Assembly: GCA_009692505.1 (NCBI GenBank)
Contig: SHZC01000022.1
Span: forward strand, 1-39,009
Source: Myxococcales bacterium
GTDB taxonomy: Bacteria; Myxococcota_A; Bradymonadia; UBA7976; UBA1532
DNA: 39,009 nucleotides
Reading direction: 5' to 3'
Made by a program: the position numbers and the translations under genes. Position 1 is the first letter of the stretch, and each line of letters begins with the position of its first letter. The notes under the pieces were generated by a model. The model was not told where the DNA came from, made no database searches, and was given only the letters and a program-made list of their open reading frames with translations. Positions 30,772-37,857 of the stretch are shown here, one piece after another.

Positions 30772-32214
30772 TCAGTACCAGAGCCGCTTGAGCTCATCCA
30801 TGACCGTGCGGACGGCGTCAGGCCGATGGCGCGCGAGGTCGAGGAGGTCGAGCACGAACTTCACGGCGGTCCTCGGCGTCTGGAATGTGCCGTCCGTCAG
30901 CCCCTTGAACATGAGGTCGCCGATGAGCGTGGACAGGCTGTCCCTGAGCGGCGAGAGGTTTGGATCGGATTCGGCGTAGACGGTGACGATACGGCGCGCG
31001 AGCTCCCGATGGTGCACGGCGTTGAGTGGGGACAGCTCCGTGACCCGCGACGGCGGCACGAGGCCTTGAACCAGGCGGTCCCCTTGTCCGGTGGGGGTCA
31101 TGGCCATGACGACATAGAGCGGACAGTGACCGACGTAGCGGTGGCTCAGGGTCTTGAACTCCCCGCGACCGCCCCGTGGCTCGTCCTCCGGGGAGAAGGG
31201 CAGCTCGTTTGCGGGCAAGGCTGCGGCCATCAACGAGCGGAAGAGCCGCTCGGCGAACTCCCGATTCTCCGAGGAGAGCACCCGGAAGAACTCCGCCTCA
31301 TCGAGCAATAAGACGAGGCCTTTGGAGCCCGTGGCCGCAGCGAGCGCGGACACGCCGCTGAGGATGTACGAATAAATATGGGCCCAGGGTCGGTAGTCCA
31401 TCATCGCCGGGAGCGCGCGTTGCCCGTAGAGGCGGAAGCGCGCGTTGAGCTCCGGCGTATAGTCTTGGGGGCTGCCTTCGAGCCAGTCGATGATCGGCGG
31501 GAGCTCCAATTCGTCAAGTCGGTTGACCAACGAGAGCACGGGCGTGAGGTAGGCGTGTCGCTCATCGGTCAGGAAGCGTCGCTTGACCTCGTCGTTGCCC
31601 CGGGCGCGCCTGAGGAGCGGCCAGACGCCACGTTCGAGGGACGGATCGGCGGCGTGGCAGAGCTCCCGCATGAGGGCGCGGTAGACTCGCCGGGGATTGC
31701 TGGCGGGAACGTCGACCGGATCGAGGGCGGCGTGGCCGACGAGGAAGCCCTTCTTGCGAGCGGTCGCGGCGATGCACTCGAGGAGGTGGGTCTTGCCAGT
31801 GCCGTAGTCGCCGAGGATGACGCGGCCCGCGCCTTTGCCCGAGGACACGGCGTCGAGATCGGCCTCGATGATCGACAGCTCGGCCTCGCGCCCGACGGTG
31901 TAGAGATCGAGCCCGCTCGACGGGACCGTGCCCAAACGCAGCGCCTCGAGGATTTGAGCGGCGTCGATTTTCAGAGGGCCGGGCTTGACCGCCTGGGCGA
32001 CTGCCTTCTCCTTCGGCTTGGGCTTGGGCTTGGTCGTGGGCAGGAGCTCGCTCGCGGACACCTGGAGATCGAGCTTGCCCATGCGGGCGAAGCGAACGAG
32101 GACCGCGCGCCCGCCCCGAACGAGCTGGGTCACCTGCCCCTCGCCGTGCTCGGCGTGCTTGACCAACGAACCGACGAGGAGCGGCTCGGAGGTCTCCTGA
32201 CTAGAAGTCGACAT
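30772..32214 (-). CDS. BrxD/DUF2791-like P-loop ATPase with N-terminal SH3-like domain
   Basis: 480 residues from ATG at 32214; AGGGG stands six bases upstream. Residues 10-60 form a small barrel (VKHAEHGEGQVTQLV ... RAVLVRFA), like the SH3/Tudor-type domains that end UvrD-class helicases or begin CarD. A Lys/Pro linker follows. The ATPase domain has Walker A RVILGDYGTGKTH (K141), then VGHAALDPVDVP and a Walker B GLVLLLDEAEFF. The sequence RRVYRALMREL after the first strand is typical of the BREX ATP-binding (BrxD) family. These proteins act with helicases in BREX-type systems. The gene's 5' end overlaps the other ATPase by 14 bases. It has no methylase or PglZ partner here. Confidence 0.88.
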   Translation of the reverse strand: MSTSSQETSEPLLVGSLVKHAEHGEGQVTQLVRGGRAVLVRFARMGKLDLQVSASELLPTTKPKPKPKEKAVAQAVKPGPLKIDAAQILEALRLGTVPSSGLDLYTVGREAELSIIEADLDAVSSGKGAGRVILGDYGTGKTHLLECIAATARKKGFLVGHAALDPVDVPASNPRRVYRALMRELCHAADPSLERGVWPLLRRARGNDEVKRRFLTDERHAYLTPVLSLVNRLDELELPPIIDWLEGSPQDYTPELNARFRLYGQRALPAMMDYRPWAHIYSYILSGVSALAAATGSKGLVLLLDEAEFFRVLSSENREFAERLFRSLMAAALPANELPFSPEDEPRGGRGEFKTLSHRYVGHCPLYVVMAMTPTGQGDRLVQGLVPPSRVTELSPLNAVHHRELARRIVTVYAESDPNLSPLRDSLSTLIGDLMFKGLTDGTFQTPRTAVKFVLDLLDLARHRPDAVRTVMDELKRLWY

Positions 32215-33502
32215 ACGAGGCCCCTGGGGTCGTCGCCGCCGAGACCTCGATGAGCTGACGCGCGCCGGACTGAATGCGGCTGGTGACCTCCTGGCTGGTG
32301 ATCGGACGCTCGCCGATCGCCACCTGGTCGTACAGGATGCCCACCCAGGTCTTCACGAAGACGCGGCGGTGGCTCACCTCCCACTGGGCGGACGCGGCCT
32401 CCTGGGCCACGCGGCTGAGGTTCGCCGCTTGGATGATGGGGTCGAGCTTGACGGAGCGCGCGGCCTCGAAGACGGCTTGAATACGACCGCCCATCGCCAC
32501 GAGCAGCGCGTGGGGATCGAGGTCCATGCGCTCGAGGTCGACGAGCGAGGCTTGAGGACTCCTTACCGAGAGCGGCAGCGGGCTGGCGATGCGCTGCTGG
32601 AGCGCCGGGTAGTCGCGGACGCGATCGAGGAAGTCGGGCGGCACGGCATAGGCGACGAGCACGCCGGGCAGCGCGCCCCGGCCACAGAGGTCGACCATCT
32701 CGCGCAGGGTGTCGAAGAGGCGGGTCTCCTTCTTGGAGGTCGACCCGATGCTGAGGTTGCGGTCGAGCTCATCGAAGAGCAGCGAGGTCCCCGCGAAGCC
32801 CAGGCCCCGCATCGCCTGGCAGAGGCCGCGAAGCATCGCGAAGGCGTTGGCTTTGGTGATGCTCTCGAAGACGCCGTGCTCCCGATGTGCGGCGACGGGC
32901 ACCTCATCGCCGAGCAGGTAGGCCCCGAGCACGTCTTGTCGCTCCAGTTGGTCATCGAGCACGGCGAGCCCGTACCCGGCGATGGCATTACGGAGGGATT
33001 GGTTCTCGATGGCGAGCTGGCGCACGGTCCGCATCAGCCACTGTCGAACCGCGGCATCCCCGCTCTCGGCGCGGCGATCGGCGATGAGATCGCGGAGCAG
33101 ATCCGTCAGACCCGTGGTCGGCGGTAGGGGCTCATCGTCTCGGGGTGGGGCACGAAGGGCGCGGGCGACGGCGCGATAGACGAGCAGCGGCTCATGGAAG
33201 GGGCAGGCGTTGGGCGACAAGCCGACATAAGCGGAGACGAAGCCGTGCTGCCAGCCGAGCTCCCGGAGGCACATGAGGAAGTGCGTCTTGCCGCCGCCGT
33301 AGATGGCCTGAACGAGCTTAAACGTCGAGCCCCCGGCCGAGAGCAGCCCCTCGAAGTACTCGGCGCGAAGCACGTCGAGGTAGCTCTGGTTGCCCACGTT
33401 GAGGAACCGAACGCCCCGCTCGGGCGGCGTGCCGGACTCGCCGAGGGTCTGGAGCATCCGCAGGGCGAGGCTCCGCGACAGAGTCGAAGTCGGGTCTTGC
33501 AT
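32201..33502 (-). CDS. Second BrxD/DUF2791-like P-loop ATPase
   Basis: 433 residues from ATG at 33502, with GGAGGG seven bases upstream. Walker A is LVQAIYGGGKTHFL (K72) and Walker B is TSLLFDELDRNLS. The region after Walker A (YVGLSPNACPFHEPLLVYRA) and an arginine-bearing C-terminal helical part fit the same DUF2791/BREX ATPase group as its neighbour. The two share little beyond the core and are not a recent duplicate. It lacks the N-terminal barrel. Two distinct ATPases side by side suggest a mixed ring or a regulator-motor pair (inference). The preceding 288-residue gene stops three bases before this start. Confidence 0.88.
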   Translation of the reverse strand: MQDPTSTLSRSLALRMLQTLGESGTPPERGVRFLNVGNQSYLDVLRAEYFEGLLSAGGSTFKLVQAIYGGGKTHFLMCLRELGWQHGFVSAYVGLSPNACPFHEPLLVYRAVARALRAPPRDDEPLPPTTGLTDLLRDLIADRRAESGDAAVRQWLMRTVRQLAIENQSLRNAIAGYGLAVLDDQLERQDVLGAYLLGDEVPVAAHREHGVFESITKANAFAMLRGLCQAMRGLGFAGTSLLFDELDRNLSIGSTSKKETRLFDTLREMVDLCGRGALPGVLVAYAVPPDFLDRVRDYPALQQRIASPLPLSVRSPQASLVDLERMDLDPHALLVAMGGRIQAVFEAARSVKLDPIIQAANLSRVAQEAASAQWEVSHRRVFVKTWVGILYDQVAIGERPITSQEVTSRIQSGARQLIEVSAATTPGASYVDF

Positions 33503-33505
33503 CAC

Positions 33506-34372
33506 TCAGCCCTCCGTCAGGCGCCGGAAGGCGAGCGTCAGGAAAAATTGGCCGCCGGCTGCGGCAGACTCCAGGAAGAGAACCTGCTGCTTCTTCGACG
33601 CCGAGCCGCCGGTCGCGGTGCCCAGGACGAGCCGGTGCTGCTCGTGCTCGAGCATCCTCGCGGCGTGCAGGTGGTCGAGCTCCCAGGCGAGCTGAACCCG
33701 CGAGACCGGGCGAAGGCTCTTCTGATCCTGTCGTTTCCAGAAGGCCTCGGACTGCCGCACATAGAAGAGGGCCGGCAGCAAGTCCACGAGGAAGACCCGC
33801 TCTCCGAAGGGCAGGCCCTGCCGGGCCGTGAGCACGCGATAGGCTTGGAAGAGATCGGCGATCGTCTCCTCGGGGCTCGGGCTGTGGCGTTCGAGGGTCT
33901 TGACCTGCGCGGCGGCGGAATCGAGGACGTCGTTGACCCCGGCGCGCACGACCGCGAGCGTCTCACGGGCGTAGCTGAGGGTCGCAGTGCCGGCGTCGAA
34001 GTCGACCTCCACGGTCAGGGGCCCCAAGCGAAATGCGGTCGCGGTGAGCCGCTCGTGGGACAGACCGCTGGCCGAGGCCGCGTCGGCGATGGCCCCGAGC
34101 GTGGCGAGCCGCCAGGTCATGACGGCGTCGTCGACCGAGACCTTCAGTGCCGTCAGCCCCTCGCCGAAGGTCAGGAGCTTCTCGCAGGCCACGAGCGTCT
34201 CCCCGACGGCGTCCAAGGCCCTGCGCGCCCCGACCGGATCGGCCTTCGCGGAGCGCACGCCTCGGAGGGCTTTGTCACAGCTGCCGGCGACGCGGGCGAG
34301 CTGGCTTACGCGCTCGCTCGCCTCGATGAACGCGACGTCGAGTTCAATGACCGGCTCGCTGTCCAGATCCAT
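33506..34372 (-). CDS. Unknown protein, first gene of the ATPase-helicase operon
   Basis: 288 residues from ATG at 34372, with a perfect GGAGG seven bases upstream. I do not recognise a family. The N-terminal 60 residues are helical and acidic (MDLDSEPVIELDVAFIEASE). A central region is alternating (AFRLGPLTVEVDFDAGTATLSY). The C-terminal third is helical with many aromatic and charged residues (ALFYVRQSEAFWKRQDQK; VQLAWELDHLHAARMLEHEQ) and ends in a beta-like segment (FFLTLAFRRLTEG). There is no signal peptide, membrane helix or nucleotide motif. It is likely a cytosolic structural or adaptor partner of the ATPases, inferred only from its position. A TerB-type partner, sometimes seen near such ATPases, was considered, but no TerB motif is visible. 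Confidence 0.82.
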   Translation of the reverse strand: MDLDSEPVIELDVAFIEASERVSQLARVAGSCDKALRGVRSAKADPVGARRALDAVGETLVACEKLLTFGEGLTALKVSVDDAVMTWRLATLGAIADAASASGLSHERLTATAFRLGPLTVEVDFDAGTATLSYARETLAVVRAGVNDVLDSAAAQVKTLERHSPSPEETIADLFQAYRVLTARQGLPFGERVFLVDLLPALFYVRQSEAFWKRQDQKSLRPVSRVQLAWELDHLHAARMLEHEQHRLVLGTATGGSASKKQQVLFLESAAAGGQFFLTLAFRRLTEG

Positions 34373-34404
34373 ACTTAAGCCTCCAAAAAAAAGCACGTTT
34401 CCAT

Positions 34405-34433
34405 ATCCCAACGACGGGCGTATTGAAAGGGGA
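34405..34433 (+). repeat. 29-bp direct repeat, left copy
   Basis: Identical over 29 bases to 35777-35805 (atcccaacgacgggcgtatt then gaaagggga), with partial similarity on both sides: ctcc, A-run and gc before it; cgggccgg after it. It lies upstream of the 288-residue gene, whose ribosome site is in the left flank. Confidence 0.95.
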
Positions 34434-34540
34434 CACTCGGGCCGGACAGGGCGATTGCACCTTCAGCGACCCGGTAGCGTTCGGGTGAGAAGGGCCCGGG
34501 CGGAGGCGCCGCTCGCGAACCCCGTTGAACACGCCCATGG

Positions 34541-35279
34541 GTGGGCCAAATCCGGTTGACGTTCGCAATCCGGTGGGCCGGTGATGGCCGCGCGGCTTTC
34601 GATCAGAAATTTGAGCAACTACGCGGTTCTTCGCGTGTCATGGTGCGACTTGCGCCCATTTCAGAACAACGGGCACCTGTGGCGTTTCTTGACGAACAAG
34701 GCGCTCCGAACGCCCTGCGAACCAAACAGGTTCTCGCGGGGCTTTTTCTGTCACGGTTCGACAAGGACGGATTACGAGCACTCGGATTCTCAAGTTTTAC
34801 CGAAGCTTTTCATGCAATCGGGTTCGCGTTGGGTGCTCGCCCGGCCTCAATCAAGAATTACCGCGACGAGTTCGACCCAATCTACTCGTTGAGGCTGAAG
34901 GATTTTTCCGCGTTGCTCAGGTCGTTGATTTACGAACGAGGGCCACTCGATGTCATCACCGAAAAAAACAGAGGCCGAGGAGGGAGAGGAAAGCTCGTTT
35001 GCGAAACGTCTCATCACGGGTCAAGCGGCTGAGAAGTACTTTGAAGTCGTTCACCCCACTCTCCCGACGCTGGCTCACTATACCCTGGAGAACGTCACAT
35101 CCCTTGGCTGTGGTTTTGATTTCAGACTACGGAAATCAGGTCTGGACGACTTTATGGCCGTTGACGTCAAGGGCTTGAACGACTCCCGCTAGGCAATCTC
35201 TCTTACGCAGAAAGAGCATCGACTCGCCAGTGTGCTTTCAGAGCGGTTTTATCTTTTTGTTGTTCGTAACTTCCGTTAA
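34541..35279 (+). pseudogene. Broken restriction-type nuclease gene (DUF3883-like PD-(D/E)XK)
   Basis: Two pieces. The first frame (GTG 34541 to 35032) holds an N-terminal domain: PNALRTKQVLAGLFLSRFDK, then ALGARPASIKNYRDEFDPIY, a pattern known from DUF3883-type restriction proteins. The second frame (ATG 34950, with GAGGG seven bases upstream) holds the nuclease domain: ITGQAAEKYFEVV, then GCGFDFRLRK and MAVDVKGL, matching the catalytic D and (E/D)xK. A TAG at 35190-35192 then interrupts the domain. The frame continues open beyond it for 28 codons that clearly belong (ISLTQKEHRLASVLSERF, YLFVVRNF) to a TAA at 35277-35279. The gene is thus split by a frame change and a nonsense codon and is probably dead. 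Two overlapping genes rather than a frameshift remain possible. Base composition is visibly lower in GC than in the neighbours, suggesting transfer. Confidence 0.8.
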
Positions 35280-35333
35280 AGACCTTCACACAAGATTTAC
35301 TGTAACCATCTCAACTCATAACAGACGTTGTTG

Positions 35334-35368
35334 CGCCAATAGACACATGTCATTGATGTTAATTGGCG
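35334..35368. promoter_or_regulatory. Inverted repeat CGCCAAT-N21-ATTGGCG
   Basis: Seven-base arms are perfect reverse complements (35334-35340 and 35362-35368), lying in an AT-rich gap between the broken nuclease and the small ORF. It could be an operator or a recombination site; nothing else around it decides. Confidence 0.3.
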
Positions 35369-35398
35369 GGCTTCAGTTTGATGAATGAGCCGATCAGA

Positions 35399-35578
35399 AT
35401 GAAATTCCTGATTACGAAAACAGTCACCGCTGAATTGGAAGTGCAGTGCGAGAATGAAGACGAAGCCCGCGCATGGGCCGGCAGGATTGTCGCGACGTTG
35501 GAGGATGGCGAAGGCAAGCCTGTTGAACTCGTCGACGGCATGGATTTTGTCGCCTATTCGGACCCTTCAGGATGCTGA
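35399..35578 (+). CDS. Small hypothetical protein in the inserted segment
   Basis: 59 residues from ATG at 35399; ATG at 35381 adds six residues, and neither has a clear ribosome site. The sequence begins MKFLITKTVTAELEVQCENE and continues with DEARAWAGRIVATLEDGEGK. It has a beta-alpha-beta look and is acidic overall. I recognise no family. Small proteins of this kind occur in phages and plasmids. It lies within the low-GC insertion, in a stretch otherwise without genes (35280-35398 and 35579-35776). Confidence 0.5.
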   Translation: MKFLITKTVTAELEVQCENEDEARAWAGRIVATLEDGEGKPVELVDGMDFVAYSDPSGC

Positions 35579-35776
35579 GTTGAAGTGCTTTCATGAAAGG
35601 AACGCCTTCAATCGTTCTTCCCGCCAGCCCATCAAGCAGGCAGCGCGAGAACTTGGCGTGCGGCCTTGTTGGGGGGCGCGCCACCACGTCCATGCCATCC
35701 CACTGCACGGACTGAGGAGACGGGCGAGCGCCCTATCCAATCCAGTATTCACCCTCCCAAAAAAGCGCGACCCCAA

Positions 35777-35805
35777 ATCCCAACGACGGGCGTATTGAAA
35801 GGGGA
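35777..35805 (+). repeat. 29-bp direct repeat, right copy
   Basis: Perfect copy of 34405-34433, in the same orientation and 1372 bases away. The left flank (ccctccc then an A-run and gcgcg) and right flank (ggggccggga) also resemble those of the left copy. It stands directly before the start of the divergent 433-residue gene. Confidence 0.95.
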
Positions 35806-35831
35806 GCTTGGGGCCGGGATACTGCGCGCCC

Positions 35832-37133
35832 GTGAAAGCGCCCGCACTCCGCCAGATCCCGACCTCGCCCCTGTACGCTCTCTTTTTGGCGGAGGTCTCA
35901 CCCCCTTGGCTCATGCGGGTGGCCGCGGGCCTGAAGATGGCCGTCGACCGGCCGGACTCGACGACGGCGGCTCGATACCTTTCCCTCCTCCTCACGCCGA
36001 GCCTGGTCGTAAATATACTTGACGAAGCGCGGCCGAACTCCTTGCGAGAGTTGCTCCGGGCCCTGCTCGGACGGTTGTCGCCGATCCTGCTCGAGCACGA
36101 GTCCTGGCCGGGAGTGCTCGAGGCCGCGCGAGCCCTGCCGCCCCTCTGCGACCTCGCCATCGGCTCGACGGCGACGCCGGTTCGCTGTGAGAGCGTGCTG
36201 ATCGGGTCCACTCAAGCGCGCGCCGAGACGACGCCTGTGTCCGTCGCCCTCTTGGTCGCGCGCGGCATCACGGCCCAGGTGGCCGTGTCTCGGGTCCTTC
36301 AGGCGGTCGACGCCGGGCGCGTCGAGTTTACGCTGAAGAAGGCCCTCAGCGCGGCGAGCGTCACTGGCCTCAACGGGGTCGTCAGCGCCGACGAGCAGAG
36401 ACTCGACCCGGCCCGGCAAGTCGCGTTCATCGAGTTGGTCCTCCGGTCCCCGCTCGTCGACGCGACCAAGAAGGTCTGCACCCTCACGGACGCCGGACGT
36501 GCGTCGCTGAAGCGGCCCCCCATCGACGCCTTGCGCCGGATCTTTCTGGATATGCGCCCGCGCCCCCCGGAGTCTCAGTTCTTCTCGACGGCGCTCTTCG
36601 GCGGCGATGGGTTCCGACACGAGATGGCGGTTCTTCGGGCCGAGGATCCCTATATCGCCCGAGAGACGCTGTATGCCGGGCTCCGCCTGCTGCGACCGGG
36701 TCAGTGGATCGAGGCGCCGATGCTCATCTCCTCGCTCGCTCGCGTGGGTCTCCTGCCCTGCATCTCGCTCGAGCTCTCCAACATCAGCTTCGACGCTGGG
36801 CGAAAGGCAGTGAACTCCTCTTTGCTCGACGGGGATTTGAGCGAGGGGTTTCGGCTTCGGCTGCCCTTCGTCCTCCAGTCCCTCTTCGGGCCCCTTTCCC
36901 TCTTGGGCCTCGTCGACTTGGCGGTCGGGCCCGAAGGTCTCAGCCCGTTCCGATTCGCCTCGCCGCGCCCAGGCCTGACGCTCTGCCGAGAGCCCTATTC
37001 GCGGCTGACCCACGTGCGCCTGACCGAGCTGGGCCATGAGCTGCTCGACCCCTTCGCCGCCGTCAAGCGTGTGAAAGACGGCCCCGGGGATGAAGGCCTC
37101 GACGCGCTCGCTGCTCTGCTTGGGCGGGGGTGA
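35832..37133 (+). CDS. Unknown protein with winged-helix-like segments
   Basis: About 433 residues from GTG at 35832; TTG at 35808 is an alternative, and no strong ribosome site supports either. No family is recognised. Two segments look like the wing of a winged-helix DNA-binding fold: KVCTLTDAGRASLKRPP in the middle and HVRLTELGHELLDPF near the end. The N-terminal 120 residues are helical and hydrophobic (SPLYALFLAEVSPPWLMRV). There is no signal peptide or enzyme motif. In the likely ancestral layout, without the inserted segment, this gene would be divergent from the 288-residue gene and share its intergenic region. It could therefore be part of, or regulate, the ATPase-helicase module. 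That is inference. Confidence 0.75.
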   Translation: MKAPALRQIPTSPLYALFLAEVSPPWLMRVAAGLKMAVDRPDSTTAARYLSLLLTPSLVVNILDEARPNSLRELLRALLGRLSPILLEHESWPGVLEAARALPPLCDLAIGSTATPVRCESVLIGSTQARAETTPVSVALLVARGITAQVAVSRVLQAVDAGRVEFTLKKALSAASVTGLNGVVSADEQRLDPARQVAFIELVLRSPLVDATKKVCTLTDAGRASLKRPPIDALRRIFLDMRPRPPESQFFSTALFGGDGFRHEMAVLRAEDPYIARETLYAGLRLLRPGQWIEAPMLISSLARVGLLPCISLELSNISFDAGRKAVNSSLLDGDLSEGFRLRLPFVLQSLFGPLSLLGLVDLAVGPEGLSPFRFASPRPGLTLCREPYSRLTHVRLTELGHELLDPFAAVKRVKDGPGDEGLDALAALLGRG

Positions 37134-37165
37134 TTCAGCGCGGGGAACGAGCCGCACCCTGATGC

Positions 37166-37801
37166 TCAGGGGTAGGTGAACTTGCCCTCGACTCGGGTGC
37201 AGGCGAACGCGTACTTCTTGGCCACCTCGGCGGCGACGCCTCGGATGTCGTTCCGGTTTACGCCCGAAGCCGTCCCGGCCTCTTTGACGAGGAGGGCGGC
37301 GAGCTCCTTCTCGGCGATGTGTTTGCCCTGCTTGCAGAGCTCCTCGGCTTTGATGGAGAGCGCGGCCTGAAGCAGGTCCTGCTTTGAGGTCTCTTGGACG
37401 CCGCCCCCGGTCAGGCTGAGGATGAACATGTTGAGCGCTGCGGGCGTCTTGAGAATCGGCATGTCCTTGCCGGTCTCGACGCGGCTCTCACACGATGCCC
37501 GCAGCTCGCCTTCGATCGGCGAAAACGCCCGGGCAAACTCCGGCGCGATCCCGGCGCCGATCAGGAAGTAGTTCGCCTCGGCACCCGTGCCTCGGCCGTC
37601 CTTGAGGATCTCGTCGACCCGGAAGAGGTCCCCGGTCGAGGGTCGACCGTTGGTGTCCCTATCCCAGATTGATCCCCTCAGCTCGTATTGGTGCTGAGGG
37701 CCGGTCTTGAGATGAAAACCATCCCACCTGATCTGCCCCTCCTGGGGCGGGCAGAGGACGGGAGTGGCGAGCAGGGCGAGCGCGGCGAGTGTAAATGACA
37801 T
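37166..37801 (-). CDS. Exported protein of unknown function
   Basis: 211 residues from ATG at 37801, with a GAGGT ribosome site upstream. A short signal peptide is evident (MSFTLAALALLATPVLC). The Cys is preceded by Leu, so a lipobox is unlikely. The mature part opens with a beta-rich region (GQIRWDGFHLKTGPQHQYEL; GSIWDRDTNGRPSTGD), followed by helices (KQDLLQAALSIKAEELCKQG) and a terminal strand. Three further cysteines could pair after export. No family is recognised. It lies between the 433-residue gene (convergent) and the coiled-coil gene upstream on its own strand, from whose stop codon it is separated by 56 bases. Confidence 0.75.
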   Translation of the reverse strand: MSFTLAALALLATPVLCPPQEGQIRWDGFHLKTGPQHQYELRGSIWDRDTNGRPSTGDLFRVDEILKDGRGTGAEANYFLIGAGIAPEFARAFSPIEGELRASCESRVETGKDMPILKTPAALNMFILSLTGGGVQETSKQDLLQAALSIKAEELCKQGKHIAEKELAALLVKEAGTASGVNRNDIRGVAAEVAKKYAFACTRVEGKFTYP

Positions 37802-37857
37802 CGGTTCTACCTCAGCCTGTGTGGACGGATCTGCTTCGCTCGGTATTCACAAAAAAA

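Noticed and set aside
28765-34372. Complete BREX system
   Set aside because: No methylase, PglZ phosphatase or BrxC-sized ATPase in the window; only the BrxD-like and helicase components are similar.
35190-35192. TAG as a recoded amino acid in the nuclease
   Set aside because: No sign of a recoding element or pyrrolysine genes, and the same gene already shows a frame change, so decay is simpler.
35454-35798. 115-codon plus-strand frame after the small ORF
   Set aside because: It overlaps the small ORF in another frame, has a random-looking composition and runs into the right repeat.
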